The notes under the pieces are model-generated. The model made no database searches. It had not been told where the DNA came from and worked only from the letters and a program-made list of their open reading frames with translations. From Thermococcus aggregans (GTDB lineage: Archaea > Methanobacteriota_B > Thermococci > Thermococcales > Thermococcaceae): 64,000 nt of DNA. Shown one piece after another: positions 41,252-51,366 of this stretch (its first letter is position 1; the number at the start of each line of letters is the position of its first letter). The stretch spans positions 248,001 through 312,000 of the forward strand of contig NZ_CP099582.1 in the NCBI RefSeq assembly GCF_024022995.1, written 5' to 3'. Position numbers and translations under genes: made by a program.

Positions 41252-43393
41252 ATGTTTCCTCACGAGGAAGAGCTAATAAAAGAGAGGCTTGGCAGGGAGC
41301 CGAACGAAGTTGAAAAGGCCATGCTTGAGGTCATGTGGAGTGAGCATGCCTCATACAAGTCGAGCAGAAAATGGCTCAAGCTTTTGCCAACCAAAAATGA
41401 GCACGTGATTTTGGGCCCCGGAGAAGATGCCGGTGTTGTGAAGTTTGATGATAATACCGCAATAGTCGTTGGAATAGAAAGCCACAATCATCCCTCGGCT
41501 GTTGAACCCTACGGCGGAGCTGCCACTGGAGTTGGCGGAATCGTAAGAGATATCCTCTGTATGGGGGCAAGACCAATAGCTTTGCTCGACCCCATACGCT
41601 TTGGTCCTCTTGAAAAGGAGCGCAATAGGTATCTCTTCGAGTACGTCGTTAAGGGAATAGCCGATTACGGCAACAGGATAGGCGTCCCAACAGTTGGAGG
41701 GGAAACGGAGTTCGATGAGAGTTTAGATAACTACACACTTGTAAACGTAGCATGCATTGGTCTGATGAGGCCCGAAGAGCTTGTGCATAGCTATGTTGAG
41801 GAGAGCGGGCTTCTCTTAGTTTTAGTAGGGAACAAAACGGGAAGGGATGGAATTCATGGAGTTACATTTGCGAGTGAAGAGCTAAGCGAAAATGCCGAAG
41901 AGGAAGACCGTTCTGCGGTGCAAATTCCCGACCCCTTCACGGAGAAACTGTTGATTGAGGCAACTCTTGAAGCAGTGCACACAGGTAAGGTAAAAGCTCT
42001 TAAAGACCTCGGCGGTGGCGGTTTAACGTGTGCTTCATCGGAAATGGCTGGAAAGAAGGGCTTTGGTGCAGTGATCTATGCAGACAGAGTGCCGCAAAGG
42101 GAGCCAAACATGAATCCCATGGAAATCATGATTTCAGAAAGCCAAGAGAGAATGCTTTTTGCCGTTAGAAAGGAGGACTTAAATGAAATCACAAAAATCT
42201 TTGAGAAATATGATCTTGAATGGACTGTTGTAGGTGAAATCATAGAAGAGCCCCGATACATCGTTTATTGGAAAGGAAAGAAAGTTGCAGACCTGCCAAT
42301 AGACCTTCTTACTGACGTGCCAACGATAGAATGGAAAGCAAAGCCATACAACATTGAAAAAGACTTCGAGACTCCGAAAATTAGCTCACAAGAAGCCCTA
42401 ATTAAGGTTCTCTCAAGCCCCAATATAATTAGTAAAGCATGGATATGGCAACAGTATGATCATGAAGTCCAAGGGAGGACGGTCTTAAAGCCTGGCCTTG
42501 ATGCAGCAGTTCTCAAGATAAACGACGAATATGGTTTAGCCTTCGTGAGCGATGGAAATCCTTCCCACAGCTATCTGAACCCATACCATGGGGCAGTGGG
42601 TGCTGTTGCTGAGGTTGTGAGGAACCTAGCAAGTGTAGGAGCGAAGCCTTTAGCATTAGTGGACAATCTAAACTTCGCATCACCTGAAAGACCTGAAGTT
42701 TACTGGAGCTTCATAGAGACAATTAAAGGACTGACTGATGGGGCAAAGGCCTTTGGCTTAGCATATGTAAGCGGAAACGTCAGCTTTTACAACGAGGTAG
42801 GCAACAAACCCATAAAACCAACACCCGTGGTTGCTGGTTTGGGGAAAGTAAAGCTTGAAAATCTTATGACAATGGATTTCAAAGACGAAGGAGACCTCAT
42901 AGCCATTGTTGGTGTTACAAAGAAAGAACTTGGAGGAAGCGAGCTCTACAGGGTTTTAAACATCAATGGAGGGATAGCACCGAGAGTTGATCTAGAGAGA
43001 GAAAAGAGGAATGCTGAGGGAATTTTAAAAGCCATAGAACTTAGAGTTGTTAAAGCGGTTCACGATGTCAGCAAGGGTGGAATAGCGGTGGCACTTGCGG
43101 AGATGGCCTTAAGCGGGAACGTTGGATTTGAAGTGGACATAGGTAAAGTTCCAGTGGAAGGAAAGCTCAAACCCCTCGAAACACTGTTTTCGGAAAGCCA
43201 TGGAAGATTCGTGATAAGCTTTGAAGAAGAAAAGCTTGAAAAGGTTGCAGAGCTCTTCGAGGAATTCGCAGTCATTGGAAGGGTTGGAGGAAATGAACTT
43301 GTGTTTAAGAGCGGAGATGGAGAACTTGCTTCCATAAACTTAGAAAAAGCCAAAGAACTGTACAATTCACTTCCTGCACTTTTGGGAGAGTGA
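41252..43393 (+). CDS. purL: Phosphoribosylformylglycinamidine synthase subunit PurL
   Basis: The protein has 713 residues, the small PurL type that needs PurQ and PurS. Early [18 protein letters not shown] and [24 protein letters not shown] are the ATP-binding signatures; the second half is a repeated AIR synthetase-like fold ([15 protein letters not shown]). AGGTGAGTCTC precedes the ATG at 41252. Transcription probably ends in the T-rich tract after the gene. Confidence 0.97.
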   Translation: MFPHEEELIKERLGREPNEVEKAMLEVMWSEHASYKSSRKWLKLLPTKNEHVILGPGEDAGVVKFDDNTAIVVGIESHNHPSAVEPYGGAATGVGGIVRDILCMGARPIALLDPIRFGPLEKERNRYLFEYVVKGIADYGNRIGVPTVGGETEFDESLDNYTLVNVACIGLMRPEELVHSYVEESGLLLVLVGNKTGRDGIHGVTFASEELSENAEEEDRSAVQIPDPFTEKLLIEATLEAVHTGKVKALKDLGGGGLTCASSEMAGKKGFGAVIYADRVPQREPNMNPMEIMISESQERMLFAVRKEDLNEITKIFEKYDLEWTVVGEIIEEPRYIVYWKGKKVADLPIDLLTDVPTIEWKAKPYNIEKDFETPKISSQEALIKVLSSPNIISKAWIWQQYDHEVQGRTVLKPGLDAAVLKINDEYGLAFVSDGNPSHSYLNPYHGAVGAVAEVVRNLASVGAKPLALVDNLNFASPERPEVYWSFIETIKGLTDGAKAFGLAYVSGNVSFYNEVGNKPIKPTPVVAGLGKVKLENLMTMDFKDEGDLIAIVGVTKKELGGSELYRVLNINGGIAPRVDLEREKRNAEGILKAIELRVVKAVHDVSKGGIAVALAEMALSGNVGFEVDIGKVPVEGKLKPLETLFSESHGRFVISFEEEKLEKVAELFEEFAVIGRVGGNELVFKSGDGELASINLEKAKELYNSLPALLGE

Positions 43394-43453
43394 AACTTCT
43401 TTAATTTTAATTTTGCAATACAATTTTTGTGTTTTTATGATCCCATTAGAAAA

Positions 43454-43486
43454 GCTTTAAAACAAATTCCCGAACATTTGTTCGGG
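43454..43486 (+). promoter_or_regulatory. nadB promoter with an 18-bp perfect palindrome
   Basis: GCTTTAAAAC (about 43454-43463) is the TATA box. CCCGAACA, TT, TGTTCGGG (43469-43486) is a perfect inverted repeat that ends at the expected transcription start, about 9 bases before the nadB ATG. A dimeric repressor bound there would block the start site, so it is a good candidate for an NAD-biosynthesis operator. Confidence 0.65.
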
Positions 43487-43494
43487 GAAAATGT

Positions 43495-44889
43495 ATGAAA
43501 ATAGGAATAATCGGAAATGGGATAGCAGGTTTGACTGCGGCAATAGGGCTAGCTAAAAAGGGCTTTGAAGTTACTATCATCGGAGAGAGAATAGATAAAA
43601 CGAATTCTTACCTAGCCCAGGCAGGTATAGCTCTTCCCCTTCTTGAAGGAGACTCGATAAGGGCACACGTCTTAGACACCATCAAAGCGGGAAGATACCT
43701 AAATGATGAAGAGGTTGTTTGGGCAGTTATCTCAAAATCCAGTGAAGTTTATGATTTTTTACTCTCCTTGGGCTTGAACTTTGAGGAAAATGAAATTGAA
43801 GGGGGACACAGTTTTCCCAGGGTTTTCACAATCAAAAATGAAACTGGAAAGCACGTGATAAGACTCCTCCACATAAGAGCCAAAGAATTGGGCGTTCACT
43901 TCGTAAAAGGCCTTGCGGAATCATTAGCCATCGAAAGTAAAAAGTGCTATGGTGTGTTTCTTGATGGTGAGCTCCTAAAGTTCGACGCCACAATCCTAGC
44001 AACAGGAGGATACACGGCATTGTTTAAATACACCGCCGGCTCTCCCCTTAACCTAGGCATTCTAATTGGAGATGCCATAATGAAAGGGGCTTTAGCAAGT
44101 GACTTAGAATTCGTTCAGTTTCATCCAACGGGTTTTATTGGGAAGGATGGAGTAAAGCTTGTAAGTGAGGCTGTAAGAGGAGCCGGGGCAAAGCTTGTCA
44201 ACGAAGATGGTGAGCGCTTTGTCAACGAACTTGAACCAAGAGACGTGGTTGCAAGAGCAATTTATAGGAAGATGCAAAGTGGCAGTGGAGTTTATTTGGA
44301 CGCCACAGGGATTGAAAACTTTAAAGAAAAGTTCCCCCAGATTTACAGTTTTCTGGTTAAAAAGGGCATAAATCCAGAAAGAGACCTAATCCCGGTAACT
44401 CCAATTGCCCACTATTCCATAGGCGGCTTGAAGGTAGACCTCTATTATAGAACCAATATCAAAAACCTCTACGCAATAGGGGAAGCTGCAAACAACGGCT
44501 TTCATGGGGCGAATAGATTGGCGAGCAACTCTCTCCTGGAGTGCATAGTTAGCGGGCTTGAAGTAGCGAGGACTGTGAGGAGAGACAAACCAAAAGGTGG
44601 AAGTGGAGAAATCAGAGATACAGCCCAAGAGCTAGGAGATATTGAAAGCGTCAAAGAAATTCTATGGAAATATGCTGGAATCGTAAGAAATGAGAACGGC
44701 CTTTTAGAAGGATTGAAAGAACTGGAAAAATTGGAAGTTGATGAGAGGATTAAGCTTTTGGCGAAAGGTATTTTAGAGTGTGCCCTGGCAAGAAAAGAGA
44801 GTCGAGGCGTTCATTACAGAGAGGATTATCCCATTATAAGAAAGGAATTTGAAAGGCACAGCATCTTTAACGGGAGGTGCATTTTATGA
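43495..44889 (+). CDS. nadB: L-aspartate oxidase
   Basis: Flavoprotein of 464 residues. The FAD-binding motif [21 protein letters not shown] is at the N-terminus; FVQFHPTGF and [15 protein letters not shown] are active-site regions; [18 protein letters not shown] is the C-terminal FAD motif. It oxidises aspartate to iminoaspartate for quinolinate synthesis. It is the first gene of a nadB-nadA operon and overlaps nadA by four bases. Confidence 0.96.
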   Translation: MKIGIIGNGIAGLTAAIGLAKKGFEVTIIGERIDKTNSYLAQAGIALPLLEGDSIRAHVLDTIKAGRYLNDEEVVWAVISKSSEVYDFLLSLGLNFEENEIEGGHSFPRVFTIKNETGKHVIRLLHIRAKELGVHFVKGLAESLAIESKKCYGVFLDGELLKFDATILATGGYTALFKYTAGSPLNLGILIGDAIMKGALASDLEFVQFHPTGFIGKDGVKLVSEAVRGAGAKLVNEDGERFVNELEPRDVVARAIYRKMQSGSGVYLDATGIENFKEKFPQIYSFLVKKGINPERDLIPVTPIAHYSIGGLKVDLYYRTNIKNLYAIGEAANNGFHGANRLASNSLLECIVSGLEVARTVRRDKPKGGSGEIRDTAQELGDIESVKEILWKYAGIVRNENGLLEGLKELEKLEVDERIKLLAKGILECALARKESRGVHYREDYPIIRKEFERHSIFNGRCIL

Positions 44890-45788
44890 ATTTGGTGGAC
44901 GAAATTATCAGGCTCAAAGAAGAGAAGAATGCCATAATTTTGGCTCACAACTATCAACTCCCAGAAATTCAGGACATAGCAGATTTTCTTGGAGACAGCC
45001 TCGAATTAGCAAGGAAGGCTGTAAATGTTGACGCGGACATCATAGTTTTTGCTGGCGTCGATTTTATGGCAGAGACCTCAAAAATCCTAAACCCCGAAAA
45101 GAAAGTTCTCCTTCCAACTAAGAGAGCCACATGTGCAATGGCAAACATGCTTAAAGTTGACCACATCCTTGAAGCCAAAAAGAAGTATCCCGATGCTCCC
45201 GTCGTTCTCTATGTAAACACGACCGCCGAAAGCAAAGCCTACGCTGATGTTACTGTCACATCAGCAAACGCCGATAAAATCGTTGCCAAGCTTGATGCAG
45301 ATACGATAATTTTTGGCCCAGATAACAATCTCGCTTATTATGTTGCAAAGCGCACTGGAAAAAGAATTATACCAATTCCAGAGGGAGGGTACTGCTATGT
45401 CCATAAAAGATTCACGCCTGAAGATGTTGAGAGAACCAAAAAGCTCTATCCAAATGCAAAGTTAATGGTTCACCCCGAGTGCATTCCTGAGGTGCAGGAA
45501 AAAGCGGATCTAATAGTCTCAACAGGCGGAATGGTTAGAAATGCTTGTCAGCACGGCGAGTGGGTTGTCTTTACTGAGAAAGAGATGTGCTACCGCTTGA
45601 AGAAGATCTATCCTGACAAAAAGTTCTATCCTGCAAATGAGGATGCCTTCTGCATTGGAATGAAATCAATTACGCTCAAGCACATCTACGAAGCTCTCAG
45701 AGACGAAAAGTACGAAATTGAAGTGCCCAAAGAAATTGCTGAAAAAGCCAAAAAGGCCATCGAGAGGATGCTGGAGATGAGCAAGTAG
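44886..45788 (+). CDS. nadA: Quinolinate synthase
   Basis: The protein has 300 residues. It condenses iminoaspartate with dihydroxyacetone phosphate using an oxygen-sensitive 4Fe-4S cluster. Conserved cysteines appear in [17 protein letters not shown] and [10 protein letters not shown], and [20 protein letters not shown] is the N-terminal signature. The ATG at 44886 has GGGAGGTGCATTTT upstream. nadC, the next enzyme, is separated from it by an unrelated ATPase gene. Confidence 0.96.
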   Translation: MNLVDEIIRLKEEKNAIILAHNYQLPEIQDIADFLGDSLELARKAVNVDADIIVFAGVDFMAETSKILNPEKKVLLPTKRATCAMANMLKVDHILEAKKKYPDAPVVLYVNTTAESKAYADVTVTSANADKIVAKLDADTIIFGPDNNLAYYVAKRTGKRIIPIPEGGYCYVHKRFTPEDVERTKKLYPNAKLMVHPECIPEVQEKADLIVSTGGMVRNACQHGEWVVFTEKEMCYRLKKIYPDKKFYPANEDAFCIGMKSITLKHIYEALRDEKYEIEVPKEIAEKAKKAIERMLEMSK

Positions 45789-45835
45789 TTAAGTATGGAG
45801 GTAAACTTTTTAAACTTTTTTACCTCTATACTTAA
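45789..45835. promoter_or_regulatory. Promoter of the inserted ATPase, enclosed by a 17-bp inverted repeat
   Basis: TTAAGTATGGAGGTAAA (45789-45805) and TTTACCTCTATACTTAA (45819-45835) are inverted with one mismatch. The 13-base centre, CTTTTTAAACTTT, holds the TATA element. Transcription should start at about 45837, the ATG itself. The symmetric layout suggests an autoregulated promoter or the outer end of a mobile unit. Confidence 0.55.
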
Positions 45836-45836
45836 C

Positions 45837-47129
45837 ATGACACGCGAAGAGATAATAGGTCAGATTGTTAAGGATTTCTTTGATCTCGAAGTTGATGGTG
45901 TTGAGAGAGACTTAGATGTGCCTTTGGATTCGGACCTTAGAAAGGCAATCACAATAATTGGGCCAAGAAGAGCTGGAAAAACATTTTATCTGCTGTCTCA
46001 TTTTGCCCGTCTCAGAAAAGAGGGGAAGGCCGCGTTATTTTTACCGCTTGACGATGACAGGCTTTATCCCCCATCCATAGAGGACTTGTCGGCACTTATA
46101 AAAGTCTTTTATGAGCTTTTTTCTACTGCAGACGAGAAGTACTTATTCCTCGATGAGATTCAAAACGTTCCCAACTGGGAGCTTTTTGTTAAAAGGGCGG
46201 TTGAAAGAGAGGGTTTTAAGGTTTTTCTCACGGGTTCTTCCTCAAAGCTCCTCAGCAAGGAGATAGCCTCCGCTTTAAGGGGCAGAACGCTCACATTTGA
46301 GCTCTTTCCATTCAGCTTCCGGGAGTTTCTGAGAGCTAAGGGCGTAAAACCCAGCAAATATCTGTCCACGAGAGAAGAGGCAATGATTAAGGCTCTCCTA
46401 AAGGAGTACCTTGAGTTTGGAGGCTTTCCGGAGATTGTTATGATAGAGAATGAGTACCTGAAACGTAAGGTGCTGGAGGAGTACATAGATGTCATGCTGT
46501 ACCGTGATGTGGTCGAACGCTATAACCTGAAGAACTTAAAGGCTGTGCGCATGTTTTTAAAACTCCTAGTGACCTCTTTTGCCAAGGAGTTTTCCATAAA
46601 CAGAACTGCAAACTACATGAAGAGCATTGGGATAGAGGTTAGCAAAAACACTCTGTACAACTACCTTGAATACTTTACCGATGCATACATAGTCTTTCCC
46701 CTCAAGAGGTTCTCATACAGCTTGAAGGAGATTGAACGGAGCCTTCCGAAGATATACGTCATAGATAACGGTCTGATAAATGCATACTCTCTCCGCTTCA
46801 CAAGCAATATAGGGCGACTCATGGAGAACACGGTATTTTTGGAGCTCAGACGGAGGAACAAGGAGGTCTTTTACTTTAAAACTCAGGATGGCAGAGAGGT
46901 TGACTTTGTGGTCAGGGAGGACGGTAAAATTGTGGCGCTTATACAGGTGTCGTATTCAGTCGATGATGCCAGCACATGGGAGAGGGAGCTAAAGGGACTT
47001 GTGAAGGCCTCGAAGGAGCTGAGATGTGAGAATTTGATGATTGTAACATGGGATAGAGAAGGGAGGGAAGAGTTTAAAGGCATGAGTGTGGAGCTTATTC
47101 CGCTGTGGAAATTCCTGACCAAAAGGTGA
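45837..47129 (+). CDS. AAA_14/DUF4143 ATPase inserted within the nad operon
   Basis: The protein has about 430 residues. Walker A is GPRRAGKTF, Walker B YLFLDEIQNV, and an arginine-rich sensor region (FLTGSSSKLLSKEIASALRGR) follows. The DUF4143 part has EYLEFGGFPEI and a winged-helix segment; near the C-terminus GREVDFVV...ALIQVSY resembles a nuclease-like core. The ATG at 45837 is preferred, as the TATA element predicts a leaderless message; a longer frame from 45795 lies in the promoter. It is unrelated to NAD synthesis and probably a mobile addition. Confidence 0.85.
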   Translation: MTREEIIGQIVKDFFDLEVDGVERDLDVPLDSDLRKAITIIGPRRAGKTFYLLSHFARLRKEGKAALFLPLDDDRLYPPSIEDLSALIKVFYELFSTADEKYLFLDEIQNVPNWELFVKRAVEREGFKVFLTGSSSKLLSKEIASALRGRTLTFELFPFSFREFLRAKGVKPSKYLSTREEAMIKALLKEYLEFGGFPEIVMIENEYLKRKVLEEYIDVMLYRDVVERYNLKNLKAVRMFLKLLVTSFAKEFSINRTANYMKSIGIEVSKNTLYNYLEYFTDAYIVFPLKRFSYSLKEIERSLPKIYVIDNGLINAYSLRFTSNIGRLMENTVFLELRRRNKEVFYFKTQDGREVDFVVREDGKIVALIQVSYSVDDASTWERELKGLVKASKELRCENLMIVTWDREGREEFKGMSVELIPLWKFLTKR

Positions 47130-47135
47130 TGAAAA

Positions 47136-47963
47136 ATGATTCCCCTTACATACCTTCTCCGCTTTCTGGAGGAAGACGCCCCATTCGGCGATGTCACGAG
47201 CGAAGCTGTTATTCCCGAGGATTTGGAGGCAGAGGCTGTAATTATAGCAAAGCAAGATGGGATTATCGCCGGTTTGGAGGAAGCGAAAGCCCTTTTTGAG
47301 CACTTCGGCGTTAAAGTTGAGCTTAAAGCTAAGGACGGCGATGAAGTGAAGAAGGGAACCGTAGTTATAAAACTCAGGGGCAACGCACGAAAAATTTTGC
47401 TGGTGGAGAGGACAGCTCTCAACATCATAGGGAGGATGAGCGGCATAGCTACTCAAGTGAGAAGGCTTATGAAGAAAGTTAGAGCTGTTAACCCAAATGT
47501 AAGAGTTGCCGGAACGAGGAAGACGCTGTTAAAGCCCCTCGATAAGAGGGCTATACTTCTCGGAGGAGGTGAGTCTCACCGCTTTTCCCTAAGTGATGCT
47601 ATACTCATAAAAGATAACCATTTAGCATTGGTGCCACTTGAAGAGGCAATTAAGCGTGCAAAGGCCTTCAGCGTCTATAAGGTTGTTGAGGTCGAGGTGG
47701 AGAGCCTGGAGGATGCTCTAAAAGCCGCTAAAGCCGGGGCTGATGTAATAATGCTCGATAACATGACGCCAGAGCAAATCGAAGAAGTCCTTGAGGCTTT
47801 AAAGCGCGAAGGGCTTAGGGAGAGAGTTAAAATTGAAGTGAGCGGCGGCATAACTGAGGAGAACATTCAAAGCTACGCGAAGCTCGACATTGATGTCATA
47901 AGCCTCGGAGCTTTAACGCACAGCGTGAAGAACTTCGATGTCAGCTTGGAGATTCTTCATTAG
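47136..47963 (+). CDS. nadC: Nicotinate-nucleotide pyrophosphorylase (quinolinate phosphoribosyltransferase)
   Basis: The protein has 275 residues. LRFLEEDAPFGDVTSEAVIP is the N-terminal signature; RTALNIIGRMSGIAT, GTRKTLLKPLDKRAI and IMLDNMTPEQI are the conserved PRPP and quinolinate-binding regions. It makes nicotinate mononucleotide from quinolinate and PRPP. GGTGATGAAAA precedes the ATG. Its end overlaps the convergent MFS gene by four bases. Confidence 0.97.
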   Translation: MIPLTYLLRFLEEDAPFGDVTSEAVIPEDLEAEAVIIAKQDGIIAGLEEAKALFEHFGVKVELKAKDGDEVKKGTVVIKLRGNARKILLVERTALNIIGRMSGIATQVRRLMKKVRAVNPNVRVAGTRKTLLKPLDKRAILLGGGESHRFSLSDAILIKDNHLALVPLEEAIKRAKAFSVYKVVEVEVESLEDALKAAKAGADVIMLDNMTPEQIEEVLEALKREGLRERVKIEVSGGITEENIQSYAKLDIDVISLGALTHSVKNFDVSLEILH

Positions 47964-49111
47964 TCCTTTTTCTTTTCCAGCAAAATCAAAAGCACCGAAA
48001 ATGGGGCAAAGATTAGGAGGGACAGTCTAACTGAGATTTCTCCAATCTTCACATCTCCAAGGATTCCATAAGCAAAGCCAAAGAGGAGCTGGCCGAGGGT
48101 AGTCCCTAAGTTTGAAACAGCGTTCAGCCCACCAATGGATGCAGAGACTCTTGAGGCCTTTATGGCTAAGAGCTTTCTTACGAGAGGCCTAAACGTGTGT
48201 ATAGCAAATAGGGCCATGACCAGAGCTGGAAACACTGTGTAGGGAGTTTTAATTGCGGCTAAAATTGGGGAAAGCGCTGCCAAAATCACTGCAAATCTAA
48301 GCACTCTCTCCTCTTTTCCAATATCGGCGAGCCATGAAGGAGCATATGCTAAGAGAGCACCAATTAACGAGGATAATCCAATGAGTGTGGCGGCACTTCC
48401 CTTTTCTATGCCCAAAGCCTCAGCAACGTAGACGTATGTTATGTCGCCGGAGGAGAAGGCTATCGTGAAGAAGAAAAGTCCGCTCAAAGCTAAGATTTTC
48501 TTTGCATCAAATGAGCCAGAAGTCTTTTGAGTTCTTTTAGGCACAATCCACTCATAAAGGGCATAATATGCTGTGAGCATCAGCAGGGAGGTTACAACGA
48601 AGGACAGCGATGCAAGAAGCATTTGAGCTTTTATGCCTAAGCCTATGGTGAGGGCGTAGGTGTAGTTTCCGAGGAAAGCGGCAAAGTTCCCAAAGAGGAA
48701 GTATAAAGCGGTTACTCTTCCTTTGAGCTCTTTGGGTGAAGATACGACTATTACAAACTGAGCTATGGGCCAAGAGAGGCCGTTAAAAACACCGTTCAAA
48801 AGCTTAATTCCAACGACCTGCACCCAAGAATTCGTCAGGGCGTAGAGGGGCATTACGAACGCGTTCCCAAACATCGCTAAAGCCCCTAAGAAGACCAACT
48901 CCTTCTTTTTCTCGAGGAGTGAGCCACCAATTACGGAGGAAAAGGCTCGAGAGAGCACAAAAGCTATGGAAATTAATGAGATTGAAATCATTGAAGCGTT
49001 CAATACATCGCGTGTATAAAACGCTACAGCCGGAGTGGCCAGTCTGAAACCGATTGTACCTGTGAATGCCGATGCTATGAGTAGAGCTATGCCTAAAGTT
49101 TGCTTCCTCAT
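47960..49111 (-). CDS. Major facilitator superfamily transporter
   Basis: The protein has 383 residues with about twelve hydrophobic segments and the MFS loop motifs (GGSLLEKKKE between helices 2 and 3, and a repeat of the fold in the second half). The substrate cannot be read from the sequence. A TATA-like ACCTTTTTAACCC lies on the minus strand near 49136-49148. It is followed by convergent nadC. Confidence 0.82.
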   Translation of the reverse strand: MRKQTLGIALLIASAFTGTIGFRLATPAVAFYTRDVLNASMISISLISIAFVLSRAFSSVIGGSLLEKKKELVFLGALAMFGNAFVMPLYALTNSWVQVVGIKLLNGVFNGLSWPIAQFVIVVSSPKELKGRVTALYFLFGNFAAFLGNYTYALTIGLGIKAQMLLASLSFVVTSLLMLTAYYALYEWIVPKRTQKTSGSFDAKKILALSGLFFFTIAFSSGDITYVYVAEALGIEKGSAATLIGLSSLIGALLAYAPSWLADIGKEERVLRFAVILAALSPILAAIKTPYTVFPALVMALFAIHTFRPLVRKLLAIKASRVSASIGGLNAVSNLGTTLGQLLFGFAYGILGDVKIGEISVRLSLLIFAPFSVLLILLEKKKD

Positions 49112-49177
49112 TTTTACCGGACGTGTTTGGGACTGCAGGGTTAAAAAGGTATTTGTCGTGAGTAAGCTTAAAGGGAT

Positions 49178-49780
49178 TTACTTTATGGTTTTCACCCCCA
49201 CCCTAAATTCTTCCCCATAATCGAGTACTCCAATAGCCAGCACTGGATGTGCAAAGCTAAGATTCAAAGCTCTCTCTGCCAGGTCATTTTCGTCTTTAAA
49301 GTCCAAGCTTAGCGTTTCAACACCATCAACGTTGTACGTCGCGGTGAAGAATGCTTTCCCCTCCTCAAGCTTCATCTCTTTTACCCAGAGCTCATTCTTC
49401 CCCACGAAGCCGAGCCAAGCTTTATCGCCTTCCTTTTGAACTACCGCAGCAATTCTTGGCGTGTTATACTCATCGCGCTCGTACCCCATGGCGTCTAAAA
49501 CGTGAATCAGCGCTTTTTTAGGACTCTCCTCCCCGAGGGCTTGGGCTATAAATGGTGTATGAGACCCATTGCTCACAACCGCGTACTCACGGAGGAGCTT
49601 AACCACAGGATAGCTCACGTAGGGGTTGTCCGTTTCAGTTAGGTTGACTATATACACTTCATCTCCCTTTATTAGGGCCTTTCTGTTTGGGAATGAACGA
49701 GAGCTTAAGCGGTAGAAGGCAAAGGGCTTTCCATCGTTCAGGCCTACCCCAACCATTCTCCCGACGTAAACTCCTTTCAT
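49178..49780 (-). CDS. purO: IMP cyclohydrolase, archaeal type
   Basis: The protein has 200 residues and the archaeal PurO sequence: GVYVGRMVGVGLNDGKPFAFYRLSSRSFPNR at the N-terminus and VVSNGSHTPFIAQAL in the middle. It closes FAICAR to IMP, the last step of purine synthesis, right after PurP. It starts within the stop codon of the upstream purP-like gene (ATGA), with GGAGGTGGTAAC as ribosome site. Confidence 0.94.
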   Translation of the reverse strand: MKGVYVGRMVGVGLNDGKPFAFYRLSSRSFPNRKALIKGDEVYIVNLTETDNPYVSYPVVKLLREYAVVSNGSHTPFIAQALGEESPKKALIHVLDAMGYERDEYNTPRIAAVVQKEGDKAWLGFVGKNELWVKEMKLEEGKAFFTATYNVDGVETLSLDFKDENDLAERALNLSFAHPVLAIGVLDYGEEFRVGVKTIK

Positions 49781-50706
49781 GTTACCACCTCCTCTAAGCG
49801 CTCCTCCTGAAGGGCAAGTTTAATCTCACGCGCAATTCTCTCACCCATGAGCATCTCCTCGCCCCAGTATAGGGCGGAATACCAGTGCTTCGCGTTGCTC
49901 CCACCGTCTATGCGCGAAGCAAAGCCTATGCAGTGGAAGTCGCCATCGTAAGCGAAGTGGAGCGCGAAAGGTCCTATGAAAGGCGGCTCGAGCTTTCCCA
50001 TTGCCTCGACAAAGGCCAAACCGTAGTCGTAAAGCCTCGGGAGGAGGGATTCCCTAAGGGCAACGGCCTTGTTTCCAACTATGGTATACGGTAGGGCTTT
50101 GAACGGCCTTCTCTTGTTTGAGTCGGCTATTACTAAGCGCTCATCGACTCCGAAGAGCTCCAAGCGGTTTAAAATTGGTGAGTAGAAGAAGTGGACGTAG
50201 ATGTAGGCGCCATCAATGAAGCGCTCAATTCTGTATTTTTCTTCTATAGGTTTCAGTTTTTCTTCAAGTTCCCCTCCATAGGCAATAAAGTGGCTGCTTC
50301 CCCCTTTTGGACCTTCAATTCTAACGAAGTATAGCTTATCATCCCTAACCTCGCTCAAATCAACGCTCTCCACCTGCGGAATTCCCGCCTTTTCGAGTGC
50401 TTTATCCACAAGCTCGAACTTTGTTTCCCACTTAAGAAAGCGCTTATTGCCAAAGAACCTTGCTTCGCTTTTCTCTATTGCATCAAGGCCTAAGTATGCG
50501 ACGAAGGAGCCGTGCGGGATGATGATTCCCTCGTCGCTTAGGATCTTCTTCATGTCATCCACTACTATGAGCTCATCGACAGCTGGAAGCGAAGCGTAGA
50601 ATTTTCCCCGCTTTGGAGAGGCATAAAGGCGAGTTTTGAATCCTTCTCTCTTAGCCCCTAAAATGATTTGAAGTGAAGAATGAGATGCTATGGTTGAGAT
50701 TATCAT
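49777..50706 (-). CDS. PurP-like ATP-grasp protein, shorter paralogue
   Basis: The protein has 309 residues. The N-terminal ASHSSLQIILGAKREGFKT and the C-terminal GFASRIDGGSNAKHWY match the PurP family. The region around the ATP-grasp loop (RIEGPKGGSSHFIA) is more divergent than in the other two copies. It lies between purC and purO with ATGA overlaps on both sides, so it is surely translated with them and probably acts in the same pathway, perhaps as a regulatory or partner subunit. Confidence 0.82.
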   Translation of the reverse strand: MIISTIASHSSLQIILGAKREGFKTRLYASPKRGKFYASLPAVDELIVVDDMKKILSDEGIIIPHGSFVAYLGLDAIEKSEARFFGNKRFLKWETKFELVDKALEKAGIPQVESVDLSEVRDDKLYFVRIEGPKGGSSHFIAYGGELEEKLKPIEEKYRIERFIDGAYIYVHFFYSPILNRLELFGVDERLVIADSNKRRPFKALPYTIVGNKAVALRESLLPRLYDYGLAFVEAMGKLEPPFIGPFALHFAYDGDFHCIGFASRIDGGSNAKHWYSALYWGEEMLMGERIAREIKLALQEERLEEVVT

Positions 50707-51362
50707 TCAATCACCTCCAAAATCTCTTCCTGCTTCAAAACCTGCCCCTCTTTCATTACTCTCATCGTGTCGCCGCTTATCTCATCAATTACCAAAAGTT
50801 CTCCGTTCCTTCTCCCAAACTCAAGTTTAAAGTCGATTATTTCAAGCCCCCTGCTCTCAAAGAATTCCTTCAAAATCTGGGCAACTTTTCTTGTTATCCT
50901 CTTCATTTCTTCGATTTCTTCCTTTGAGGCTATGCCAAGCTTTTCCACGGCTTCCTCGCAGATTAAAGGATCCCCAAGAGCATCATCTTTAAGCGTAAAT
51001 TCAATAATATCAAGCTTCTGAAGAGGCTTGACAATTTTCCCATAGCGTCTCAAAAAACTCCCGTAGGCTTTGAAGCGGTAGATAACCTCGAGTGGTATTT
51101 TTTCAGCCTTTAAGAATTTTGCCCTCCTTTCGTTAATTCGCTCAACAAAATGAGTTCTTATTCCATTCTCCTCAAGAAGCTTGAAGAAGAATTCTGTCTC
51201 CTTTAAAATTGCACTTCCTTTGCCTTCTCTCCTCCCTATAACCTCATTACCCCCTGTATCTTCTTTGCTTTCAAAACCCAAGATATTGTCTTTAAAGTGG
51301 AAGATCAGGCAATCATCATCTTCATACACATCCTTGGTCTTTCCCTGATAAACGAGCCTCAT
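50703..51362 (-). CDS. purC: SAICAR synthetase
   Basis: The protein has 219 residues. LVYQGKTKDVYEDDD is the N-terminal motif, IPLEVIYRFKAYGSFLRRYG and IDFKLEFGR...LLVIDEISGDTMRV the central and catalytic regions. It joins aspartate to CAIR. AAAGGTGATAGC precedes the ATG; only four bases separate it from thiC. thiC and purC both act on the fate of aminoimidazole ribotide, which thiC consumes for thiamin. Confidence 0.96.
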   Translation of the reverse strand: MRLVYQGKTKDVYEDDDCLIFHFKDNILGFESKEDTGGNEVIGRREGKGSAILKETEFFFKLLEENGIRTHFVERINERRAKFLKAEKIPLEVIYRFKAYGSFLRRYGKIVKPLQKLDIIEFTLKDDALGDPLICEEAVEKLGIASKEEIEEMKRITRKVAQILKEFFESRGLEIIDFKLEFGRRNGELLVIDEISGDTMRVMKEGQVLKQEEILEVIE

Positions 51363-51366
51363 GCTA

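Noticed and set aside
45789-45835. Terminal inverted repeat of an insertion sequence
   Set aside because: There is no second end beyond the ATPase, no target duplication and no transposase; a promoter-associated operator is the simpler reading.
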